Positions 55,085 to 64,000 of a stretch of 64,000 bases of DNA are shown piece after piece. Within the stretch, counting starts at the first letter, position 1; each line of letters begins with the position of its first letter. Under the pieces are notes generated by a model that saw only the letters and a list, made by a program, of their open reading frames with translations, was not told the DNA's origin and did no database searches. Both the position numbers and the translations under genes were made by a program. Source of the stretch: Procambarus clarkii (lineage: Eukaryota > Arthropoda > Malacostraca > Decapoda > Cambaridae); contig NC_091230.1 in assembly GCF_040958095.1 (NCBI RefSeq), forward strand, positions 6,001,213 through 6,065,212. The letters run 5' to 3'.

Positions 55085-55520
55085 GCTATTTGATTTTTCA
55101 ATGTTGCAGTATTACAGGCCCAAAATTTGTAGTGGCGTGTTGGCACGTTGCAATTCCTTATTGGCCTCTTGATATATTTGTAATAGATCAGTAGTACTGT
55201 TAACTGTCCGTTGAAAATTATCTACATATATATTTAGACTGATATCAGCCTTATAGGGACTTGATGAGTTTTGCAGATGAGTGTCTAGAGCTGCTTGCAG
55301 CAGAAATGGACTAGACGTAGCCCGGAAGAGTACAGAGGAGAATCTGTAGGTCACAATAGGACTATTTGGATCTTCAGGGTTCTCTACCCATAGAAACTTA
55401 GTGAAGTCTCTCTCTTCTTCCTGTAAGCCAACTTGGAGAAAAGCTTTGCTAATATCTGCATATTTGTTAAGTCTAAACTTCAGCAGTATGTCATACAATT
55501 TTTGAGTTAGACTTGGACCT
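55085..55520 (-). pseudogene. BEL reverse transcriptase, palm
   Basis: Starts GPSLTQKLYDILLKFRLN, then KYADISKAFLQVGLQEEERD (motif A), FTKFLWVENPEDPNSPIVTY, RFSSVLFRATSSPFLLQAAL (motif B) and ISLNIYVDNFQRTVNSTTDL, where the usual YVDD is YVDN: the second catalytic Asp is Asn. The frame is open across 128 codons. The upstream part of the RT is 2.4 kb away beyond a LINE insertion. Confidence 0.87.
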
Positions 55521-57911
55521 GTTCAAATTAAAAAAAAATCAAATTCAAATGTTTATTTAGGTAAAGTACATACAGGGAGTAATACAGATATTGATGAATT
55601 TATAGATAGAGCTAGTACATACAATGCCTAAAGCCACTATTACGCTAAACGTTTCTGGCAGGAAAAACACTAAAGACTAAAACTTAATACAAACTGAGAT
55701 TAAAGTATAAAATGTGTTGAGAAAATATAAACATAAAAATAAAAAAAATAAAAAATAAAAAAGGGGGGAACATGGCAGGAAAACATCAAAAATATAATTT
55801 GGTCGACAAACAGCCTTGTTTAAAAATAAGACATGGGTTGGCATTATAGGGATAAGGTAGGTTACAGGGAGTTAATTAGGTAGTGCTTAGTTTTTATCTT
55901 AAACTGGTTAAGAGAGGTACAGTCTTTAACATGATTGGGAAGGTCATTCCACATTCTGGGTCCCTTGATTTGTAGAGCATTTCTAGTTTGATTAAGTCGT
56001 ACTCTTGGAATATCAAAAAGGTATTTGTTTCTGGTGTGGTGCTCATGGGTTCTGTTACAACCTTCAATGAAGCTTTTAAGGTCAGGATTGGCATTACAGT
56101 TCAGCGTTTGATATATATATATAATACACATGAGAGGATGTGCAGTGACTTAATATCTAACATATTCAGAGATTTGAGAAGGGGGGTACCGAGTGATGTC
56201 TGGGGCCAGAGTTGGATACTGTTCTAATATCAGCTTTGTGTTGAGTAATTAGAGGACGTAAATGATTTTGGGTAGTAGAACCCCAAGCACAAATACCATA
56301 GTTGAGATAATGATAGATGAAGGAGTAATAGAGCGTCACCAGGGCAGGGCGAGGTACATAATATCTGATCTTAGAAAGAATGCCATCAGTTTTTGAAACT
56401 CTTTTTGATATATTTAGAAGGTGTCCCTGGAAATTCAGCTTGTGTTCAATGAGAACGCCAAGGAATTTGCCGTTTCTTTTGTTACAAATTTGGGTATTAT
56501 TTATCCTGAGATTTATTTGATTTAAGGATTTTTTGCCAAACAAAATACAGAAACTTTTGTCAATGTTGAGGGTGAGTTTGTTTGCAGTTAGCCAAAAATG
56601 GACTTTATTTAGCTCAGTATTCATTGTGACATTAAGAGCAAGGGGGTCAGGACTGGATTAAATGAAGGTTGTGTTGTCAGCAAATAGAATTGGTTTGAGG
56701 TGTTGGGAGGCATTTGGAAGGTCATTAATGTAGATGAGAAAAAGGAGACGGCTAAGTATACTGCCCTGAGGAACACCAATGTTGATGGGTAGGGTGGGAG
56801 AAATTGAATTATTCACAGAAACATACTGGAGCCTGTCAGTAAGGTAAGATTTGAGGTAATGCAGGGAGTGACCTCTGACTCCATATTGATGTAATTTAAA
56901 AACAAGATTCTGGTGGTTGATAGTGTCAAATGCCTTACACAGGTCCACAAATAAACTAACAGGGAACTCATTTTTATCAAGAGCTGCATGTATCAAGTTA
57001 ATCATACTAATAAGTGCATCATTTGGGCTTTTTTTGGATCTGAAGCCATATTGACAGGAGCTAAGTATATTGTGTTTGGCTAGATAAGAGTAAAGCTGCT
57101 TGTAGATTAGTTTTTCAAATATTTTTTGACAAGTTTGGCAGAATTGATATAGGTCTGTAGTTGTTAACATCAGTGAGATCACCACATTTATGGACAGGGG
57201 TTACTCTCACTATTTTTAGAATATCTGGAAAGGTTTGGAGTTCAAGTGACTTGTTGAAGAGCACTGCAATAGCAGGAGCTAAAAATCTGGAGGCTTTTTT
57301 GTAAATTAAAGTTGGTATCTCCTCAAGGGCACTAGACTTGGTTTTAAGGGCAATGATTATCTCATTAACATCAGTGGAATTTGCAGGCGTTAGGTACAGA
57401 GACTGTGGATAGTTAACTGTAAGATAGTCCTGAACATCAGTACTGGAGGATGGAATATCATTTGCAAGGGATGACCCAATGGAAAAGAAGAACCTATTGA
57501 ACTCAATAGCAGTATCAGAGGCTGTAAGCTGACAATCGTTATTTGACAGGAGTATTGGTTTGTTATTTAAACTCTTCTTTGATCCCAATATTTGTGAAAT
57601 TGTGCTCCATGTTTTCTTAATGTTGCCCTTTGTTTGGATAAATTTATCTTCGTTGTATTTAGTTTTGGCTCGTCTAATTATTTTAGAAAGCAATGATGAG
57701 TAATTCTTTGAAAATTCTTTGGAGACGATTCCTAACCTATACTTCTTCTCAAGGTCATGTTTTTTATTAATGGATTTAAGTATTCCCTTTGTAAGCCAAG
57801 GATTGCTTAGCCTTTTAGTTGTGACTATTTCGTTAGCATAGGACAGTGCGTGTTATTAAGGCTGAGATTATGGGTGGGTGTTATAAAGGCTGAGATTAAA
57901 GGATGTTTGTA
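55521..57911 (-). pseudogene. Jockey/CR1-superfamily LINE inserted in BEL
   Basis: The 3' end at left, AAATTCAAATGTTTATTTAG, is a short terminal repeat. RT blocks on the minus strand: SKIIRRAKTKYNEDKFIQTK, PVHKCGDLTDVNNYRPISIL, KLIYKQLYSYLAKHNILSSC, QYGFRSKKSPNDALISMINL, VSLFVDLCKAFDTINHQNLV, NIGVPQGSILSRLLFLIYIN, PILFADNTTFI (FADD altered to FADN) and NIDKSFCILFGKKS. The block order and AFDTINH, GVPQGSI, FAD.T fit the L2/Crack/Daphne side of the CR1 group. The endonuclease is missing (5'-truncated). A 29-bp tandem duplication (AATCTCAGCC...) is at its 5' edge. It sits exactly between LNDFLQT and GPSL of the BEL RT. Confidence 0.82.
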
Positions 57912-58345
57912 AGAAATCATTCAAATTGGTTTCTTGGGGTAAAGATTTAGAGCTACAATTAAAAATTATTCGTAAAGGAGTTGTTTTTTTTCTTTGATTA
58001 CCACCATGTGAGGTAAAAACATGGTCTGTTTGTTTACTGTCAAGTTTCACGACTTCAATTAATTTATCCTGCAGCTGTTGAGCAATAATCTCTTGGTAGA
58101 GATGTAAATGCTTAGGCCTTTTTCTTAGCTTTGCTAATAATGATTTACATTGACTATAGGTAACATTATTGTTGGTAGGTAAGGTTTTATGGTTAAGTTT
58201 CCAAGGTAACCTTACCCAATATTGTCCATCATGATACTGTGCAGTATCTAAGTATTGATTGTATGTACAAACATCATCAGGACTTGGATGTTCAGGAATT
58301 AGTCATATTGCATCAAGTTACCACAATTTATGTACAGATTCCAAT
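57912..58345 (-). pseudogene. BEL RT N-terminal region
   Basis: PSPDDVCTYNQYLDTAQYHD, GQYWVRLPWKLNHKTLPTNN, CKSLLAKLRKRPKHLHLYQE, IIAQQLQDKLIEVVKLDSKQ, then PLRIIFNCSSKSLPQETNLN and DFLQT: the conserved stretch before BEL RT motif A. Continues at 55520 after the inserted LINE. Confidence 0.82.
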
Positions 58346-58466
58346 CTTTCATCAATTATGTGGGGGATATTAAGTGGGGATTTTTCTTTGCTCAGTCAAG
58401 CTTAGTTTCTGTATGGTCTGATTTTTAGGAGTTGTAGCTTCAAGATCTAGTAATCTTGTTCAAATG

Positions 58467-59060
58467 CTAGATCCTTGATTGATTAGTTCCAGCTGTGCAG
58501 TAGGCACTGAATCTGTAGTAATTTTTTTCTTCTAAGGCATTTACGTCACTCTGTACCTTACAAACTTGTACAGCTGGTGAAGAATTATCTTCCTTTGGCT
58601 TTGCTTGTGATCTAGATTCATTATTGATTCTGTTGGCACGGTCTATAAACTGTGTACTGAAATATGGTATGTGCATCCTGGCAGAATAAACTTCTAGGGA
58701 CACTTGTAGCTCATTTGGTTTATCTGTCTTGGGAGCTTGATTTCCTACAGTTATATTAACTGTGGGTGATATGGCATATGAGCCAACATTACTCTGTTTC
58801 CACTTTGCAGAAGATGAGTTTTGTTGCCTTGATCTTTGGTTGTCAGTTTTGACATTTTTGTTTTTGTTCGAAGGTTCACTTTTAGTTACTTTATCTTGTG
58901 ATATAACATTGTTACAAGTATGTAATACTTGTAAACATGTAATTACATGCAAGTATGTCATACAAGCATGTAATACTTGTACTCCTCCAAGGATTTCCTT
59001 AAAGGATGAATTGTATTTGTAATAATGTGTATTTACATTATTCATAATGTGATGAAGCAT
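58467..59060 (-). pseudogene. BEL gag/protease-region frame
   Basis: A 197-residue frame rich in K, N, Q and S (EPSNKNKNVKTDNQRSRQQN), as in the C-terminal part of BEL gag or the gag-protease junction. No zinc knuckle or DSG/DTG site could be identified. A short duplicated segment (TGTAATACTTGTA repeats, 58905-58985) lies inside. Confidence 0.5.
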
Positions 59061-59797
59061 TTTGCTTGTTATTTCTCGGCTTTGCCTTTTATATTAATTA
59101 AGTCTAATTGAGATGCTTGATTGCCTTCAGATTTTTTAAGGCTGTTTTCACTCCAGTAAAAGCATGAGATTTAGTGATCAAGATTATATTATGGGATTAA
59201 GATAGTTATCTTAGATGTGTAATAATATTTGGATTGACGTTTTCAATGGGCTGTTAGCCTTAAGAGTGTAGATTAGTGATGAGAGGCTGTTTAGCCATTC
59301 AGATTGTGATTTGAGATTAAGAGATTGGTCTTAATCCCCAGTGATAGACTATTGTAGCCAAGTGATGATGACATTTGTCCATCAACTGATTTATATGGCC
59401 TGTAGGCTGTAGGTTAAATTAAGGATTTGCTGTTTAGCTAAGTGATGACTTTGTCATTCAACTGATTTAAATGGCCTGTAGGCCTTCAAGTTTCTTTAGT
59501 AGTATATACACTGTACCTCTCACGTAACAATGGTATGGCTTGGTCATAATCGTCATACGTTAATGACAAATTTGCGATGTCCTCCTTGCCTCTCCTCTTA
59601 ACTGGGCTTGCAAATATCGAAATGCAGTAAACTTTTTGAGAGAAGCATTGGAGTTTATTATAGAATCAAAGGCTCTCCCAGAAGGCATCCAAATCGTCTT
59701 CATCCTTGCCCCTAAAAATATGGTAATTGTACCTTTGGGAGCTTCGCTGCTATATGTGGGATAGTTGAGGTACCAAACTGAGTGACTGTACTCACAT
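59061..59797. other. BEL internal region without readable frame
   Basis: Located within the element by position. No frame longer than 60 codons. 59225-59480 has two similar blocks (CAACTGATTTAWATGGCCTG twice). Confidence 0.4.
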
Positions 59798-59908
59798 TTG
59801 AAATTGAAATAAGTTTATTGAGGTAAAATACACACAAAGGGATGAGGTAGCTCAAGCTATTCTCACCCCGTTCAGTACAACGTGTTAATACAAATACAGA
59901 CACATACT
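59798..59908 (-). mobile_element. Short LINE 3' fragment with target duplication
   Basis: AAATTGAAATAAGTTTATTG start as at 30970. Flanked by TACTCACATTTG on both sides (12 bp), the clean signature of target-primed insertion into BEL gag. Confidence 0.8.
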
Positions 59909-59919
59909 CACATTTGGTT

Positions 59920-60180
59920 GGGCTACTGCCAGTAAAACAAGTTTGATTAAGGATCTAGTTGATCCTGGAATTAATTTTGATAAATTGCTGTTTCAGCTCT
60001 AATATCCTGAAGTTCCCTTTGGGTTAAATCAGCATTAACTCTTTCTGCTAAATAAGTCTCAGAAAGGTGTTTGATTTTATCAAATTTATCAACTGCAGCC
60101 TTGACTCTGTTACTCAAGATGATTAAATCAAGAGATACTTGATTAGCTAACTCTTGACATCTGTCAAGCTGTTGAGTCAA
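59920..60180 (-). pseudogene. BEL gag N-terminal fragment
   Basis: MTQQLDRCQELANQVSLDLI, LSNRVKAAVDKFDKIKHLSE, TYLAERVNADLTQRELQDIR: helical, charged, coiled-coil-like, as in gag N-termini. The family is assigned from position after the 5' LTR. Confidence 0.5.
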
Positions 60181-61110
60181 TTGATTTTGTATACACTAAT
60201 AGTCCTTTTCGTTCCTGTTTCTGTAGCAGGTGAAGAGTTAGAAGTCATCTGGATTTTTCCAAGTTTCGGAGTTAGTTTCAGAGGTATTTTCTTTTTTGAT
60301 GAGAATATGTATTGGTGTTAATGTATTTTGATAAAGGAGCTATCCTGACTGCTTAGGTAATAATTCCAAAGATCGTGTTTCCTGGAATCTGGTGTAGCAG
60401 ACAACACAATTATCGAAAGTGTAAAAATTTGGTTTTCCCCCGAATGCACTGAATGCACCAAATCGGTAAATTTTGAAAAAAAAATAAAAAAAAAAATTGT
60501 AAATGGCACTATTTTTTTTTTTTTTTTACAAGATATAGTACCCTAGTAGTGGTCTAATAAGATACTGTAGAATTGCCTACTGATTTTACCTGAAATAGAG
60601 TTTCCTACAGTTGATTATTGGATATGTTGTCATGAAATGCTTTTTTTTTAAAGAGTATTTAGCAATGAGCAGCTCTGAAAATCAGTTGATTAAAGATAAT
60701 GCTGGATAATACTCTTAAATGTGTGTATTTAATGTTACCACAAGTGAGGTATAATGGTATTATAAGATAAGATGCAGTTGTGTCTGTAACACTGATAAAA
60801 TTAAGTACTGTGGTTTTTTAACACAGAACAGTTACTAATATGCTATGAAAGCTTACTTGGTAAGGAATATGGTGGTCTTAAACCACTGTAAATAATTTGT
60901 TCACTTAGATGTATTGATATTATAAATATTGACGGCTAGGTTAGGTTAGGCTAGATTATGTATTAATTATTCCAATGCAAATAAAAAAGATTCTTATGTT
61001 TTTGCTATTGAAATATTTGGCAAACGAAGGACCATAATTATGGTCAGAAGTGCACTGGAAAAATATGGATGATCTAGTTTCTAGACTATCTAGGTTCAAA
61101 GGACCATAAA
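60181..61110. other. BEL 5' leader region
   Basis: AT-rich, with homopolymer A/T runs at 60476-60530. Adjacent to the LTR (minus orientation) the sequence reads TTTATGGTCCTTTGAACC, with a TGG that may begin the primer-binding site. Confidence 0.4.
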
Positions 61111-63060
61111 TGTGGGAAAATTGTCGGGATTGATTAAAAGAGGGAGAACTACTTGGGACTTGTACTGTACTAAATTAAAAATCACTGTTTGTAAAATTAA
61201 TACAACTAAAGTCCCTAACTAGGGTTGTAAAGCCTAGCTCCTCATGTCCTAATGACAAACTGTGGGCTGTAAGGGGCAAGTGGTAAGATCTTCAAGTTGA
61301 CTGAAGATCTACAATCCACCTACAGACAATTCGGCACATCAGCTTGTATTAATACAAGGATAAGATTACATAAACTCAGTTCTATAACTGAACACTTGTT
61401 CTGTTTAAATCAAGGATCTAAACATGTCCACAGTCCAGCCTAGCACCATAACTACAACAGGCAATATTCACATACTATAAACACAATACTTTGTATTATA
61501 GAGGTATGATGTATATAAATATGCAATCAAATGAACATAAATGTTGTCAAGTGCAATGGAATCTAGGCACATGATATATTCAATATGTTATATTCAATAT
61601 GATAAACTTATATAATAAATTAAAGATAATTAAGGAAGCAATAGTTAACTTAATGTGTGTGATTAATTATATATACATATATATTCAATTTGTATGAAGA
61701 GTTTCAGTCAAGAATTACTTGACTTCCAGTGACTGAGGTTGAATAATTAATGAGTGTCCAGGTACAATGACTGAGGTTGTGGTGAATGAGTGTAAATAGA
61801 AAATATTCAGTTGCTGAAAGATTAATATAAACTTAATAAAATATGGGGCGTAGCCCCACTCTCTAACGACAAGCAGATTTATTGGATAGATTATGGCTAC
61901 ACAAGCATGCAATTGGCCAAACAACACACTAAAATAACACTCAATATACTGTATCTAAATGCCGGTGCCGCCTAACAAGATAACTCTCTTGTCGAATTTA
62001 GACACTATATTTTTGATCACAGCTTTGCCGTTTATTATTCTGGTAGCTTTGCTAGTAGATTATGTCTTTATTTGTGTTTGCAGTAAGATAAGATTAGGTG
62101 TGGTGGAGGCGCATCACTTCAACTCTACACTCTTATTTAGATAAAGTACTAGGATTTTTCCCTTATAGAAATAGTCTTGGTACTTCCCCAGTTCTAGAGA
62201 GTAATCACTGGTAATAATGATTAGTATGGTGTCCATTAATGTAAATGATGATGATGTGGATTTAGGGGCGACGACGATCAAGGGATCGGATGCTCCCCGG
62301 CTGCCCGATACCGAGAAATAGCAGAGATATGGGGTCCGTATACTCTATTCAGGCCTCAGACCATACAATCTCCTCAGGCCACATACTTTACAGTCTCTTC
62401 AGGCCACGAACACGATGGATAAAGCGGAAGGTATGGCGAAGAATATCATATCGCATGCCTTCATCTCTCGCACCTGACCCGTCAAGAAGAACGGGAACCA
62501 TGAGGCGGGAAATATTCAGCAAATGAACTACACTCTGTAGACTGACGCCAGAAAATGTTTGCAAGGGACCGTGTCACACGTTCACTCAGTTTGTAAACAT
62601 ACGCTCTTCCCTCGGGGCGCCCCCGTTGGTCGCTTCACTCCCGAGTTGGCTCCTCCCTTCTTTGGGGGAAGGAAGCCTTCAATGCATATTTATTGATTAT
62701 TTTTATTGTTTAGTCATATGATTGAGATAAGATGTGATTATAATATAAGATTGATAGATTATTGGTAGTACTGGATAGTACTATTAATTATTATTAAGGA
62801 TTTGAGTTAATCTTCACCGGAAATCGATTGATGTTCCAATAGTTTTTTAAATTAAGATATTCTTCTCGAAGCTTCTAGATCCTTGAGAAACCATGCACAG
62901 AGTTGCATAGTCACCATGGGTCCTATGGCATACGTGATCATAGTGACATTGTCATGTAGGATTCAGATGTAGGATATAATGAATCTGAGTGATTCTGATA
63001 TGATATAGAAATTATATATTATTTTCTATGAAATGTATTAAGTGGGTAAAATTTCCCACA
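61111..63060 (-). repeat. BEL 5' LTR, full length
   Basis: 1950 bp bounded by TGTGGGAAA and TTTCCCACA, a 9-bp perfect inverted terminal repeat. The left half aligns with 51425-52497. The right half (62150-63060) is not represented in the other LTR. Confidence 0.82.
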
Positions 63061-63345
63061 ACCATGCCCTGTGGACCACTATGCTCCATGGACCACCATG
63101 CCCCCCTGGACCACCATGCCCCCCTGGACCACAATGCCCTGTTGACCAGACCACACACTAGAAATATAAGGGACGACAATTGTCGTCCCTTCAATTTCTA
63201 GTGTGTGGTCTGGTCAACATAATTCAGCCACGTTATTGTGACTCATCGCCTGCATATGGATCCCACAATGCCCTGTTGACCACCGTGCCCCCAGACCACC
63301 ATGCCCTTGGACCACCATGCTCCTAGACCATCATGCCCTCAGAAA
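63061..63345. repeat. 17-bp minisatellite, right block, with inserted palindrome
   Basis: Continuation of the array of 50345-51424 beyond the BEL element (ACCATGCCCTGTGGACC, then GGACCACCATGCCCCCCT units). Interrupted by an insertion at about 63150-63265 that is flanked by CACAATGCCCTGTTGACCA on both sides. Confidence 0.88.
63141..63218. mobile_element. 78-bp near-perfect palindrome
   Basis: GTTGACCAGACCACACACTA...GGGACGACAA pairs with TTGTCGTCCC...TAGTGTGTGGTCTGGTCAAC. Only a few mismatches and no loop to speak of. The right arm continues as CAGCCACGTTATTGTGACTC, the dispersed repeat also found at 4770-4795. Confidence 0.85.
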
Positions 63346-64000
63346 AGGTAACAAGGCCTAGTTTGTCCTCCAGGAAATGTATGCCAGACCCAGCTAGGAC
63401 AGGCTTGCCTGACCTCAAGGAAACCCAAGGAAGAGTATGTCAATGGCTATGGCGAGGACTAGGGGAGAGGGGAGACGATTGAGGTAAAGAGGGAATGAGA
63501 GGGGATGAAAGAGCTAGAAAATGAGTGAAGGCTAAGACCTAGACGGTCTCGCCACTTAAGAACAATTGACTGTGATTTTATGGGCGATTGGGGAGGGGTG
63601 ATGAGGCGAGGGGAGGGGAAGATGAAAACAAGGGGGGAAGGGGAGAGCATTTGCCTCGTTACCCTGGACCACAGTGCCCCTGGACCTCGTACTGTGGGCT
63701 GGCGTGGGGGGGAGGGGTGCTCTGATCCTCCCCCCCCCCCTCCCCACCGTGCACATCACCTCCAACACAACACAACTCACATTATACCATTTACTATCAT
63801 ACTGATCTGGTTTACTCGCCCACTAACTAGTTAACGCTGTTAAGGGAAAGGTCAAATTACGCTACAATTCACTTATTCGATGTATAGTGTATTGAACACA
63901 GTGTAATTAGCATGTAAAGGGACCTCAATTATTGTACTCTCCTGGGCACTGGTTACCCAGGCTGGATACTGGGTTACCCAGGCTGGGTACTGGGTTACCC
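63346..64000. other. Unassigned stretch
   Basis: Purine-rich (63450-63650) with a poly-C tract near 63730. The last 45 bases contain GGGTTACCCAGGCTGG repeated, the start of another tandem array cut by the window end. No gene recognised. Confidence 0.4.

Larger units (their letters stand above)
51425..63060 (-). mobile_element. BEL/Pao LTR retrotransposon (defective, with nested insertions)
   Basis: Boundaries TGTGGG...TTTCCCACA with a 5-bp duplication. On the minus strand: 5' LTR (63060-61111), a TGG four bases inside the LTR edge as a plausible primer-binding site, gag remnants (60180-58467), pol with RT (58340-57912 and 55520-53760), RNase H (53700-53000), integrase N-part (52856-52498) and a truncated 3' LTR (52497-51425). 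Insertions: a LINE (55521-57911), a 1179-bp LTR/gag patch (53756-54934) and a small retroposon (59798-59908). The two LTRs differ at roughly one base in ten over their first 150 bp, so it is old. Confidence 0.88.

Overview
The window reads as intergenic DNA of a decapod crustacean (crayfish, lobster or shrimp-like). That assignment is an inference. It rests on the CR1 family whose 3' end runs into GTGAGTA(CA)n, the Penelope-like elements with pLTRs, the TTAGG tracts (arthropod telomere motif) and the abundance of microsatellites, a mix I recognise from decapod genomes. I found no intact host protein-coding gene and no convincing functional RNA gene. Nearly every long open frame is either a retroelement remnant or the trivial translation of a tandem repeat.

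Layout. 66-1050: tRNA-derived SINE and a retroelement C-terminal remnant. 1081-3236: a 30-bp minisatellite split by a solo LTR (5-bp TSD CGCAC). 3640-5000: an I-clade LINE tail split by an inverted SINE pair. 5388-10400: two nearly identical Penelope-like elements joined head to head, with (TA)n tracts and a palindromic MITE rich in TTAGG. 10450-30900: about eleven CR1 LINE copies or fragments on both strands, two of them nearly full length, with SINEs and (CA)n tracts at almost every 5' junction. 31300-33300: second MITE copy, a third Penelope fragment and a ~0.86-kb palindrome cluster. 33870-35090: a 44-bp purine-rich VNTR. 35221-36611: a hairpin and a second copy of the LTR of 1398-2396. 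37340-38640: a fourth, divergent Penelope remnant, again with its two halves inverted. 38655-41535: four tandem arrays. 42800-45640: degenerate RNase H-bearing I-clade LINE. 46015-48095: a 17-bp minisatellite of 2.1 kb. 50345-51424 and 63061-63345: a different 17-bp minisatellite, interrupted by an 11.6-kb BEL/Pao element (51425-63060, TSD ACCAT) that carries nested insertions.

How the parts relate. The main theme is transposons landing in simple or tandem DNA: two LTR insertions in minisatellites and one in (CA)n, CR1 copies stacked in (CA)n tails, MITE and Penelope copies in (TA)n. None of the elements looks autonomous today: RT or integrase residues are lost, frames are broken or elements are truncated. 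Penelope copy 1 (frame 6007-7941) is the best preserved coding region.
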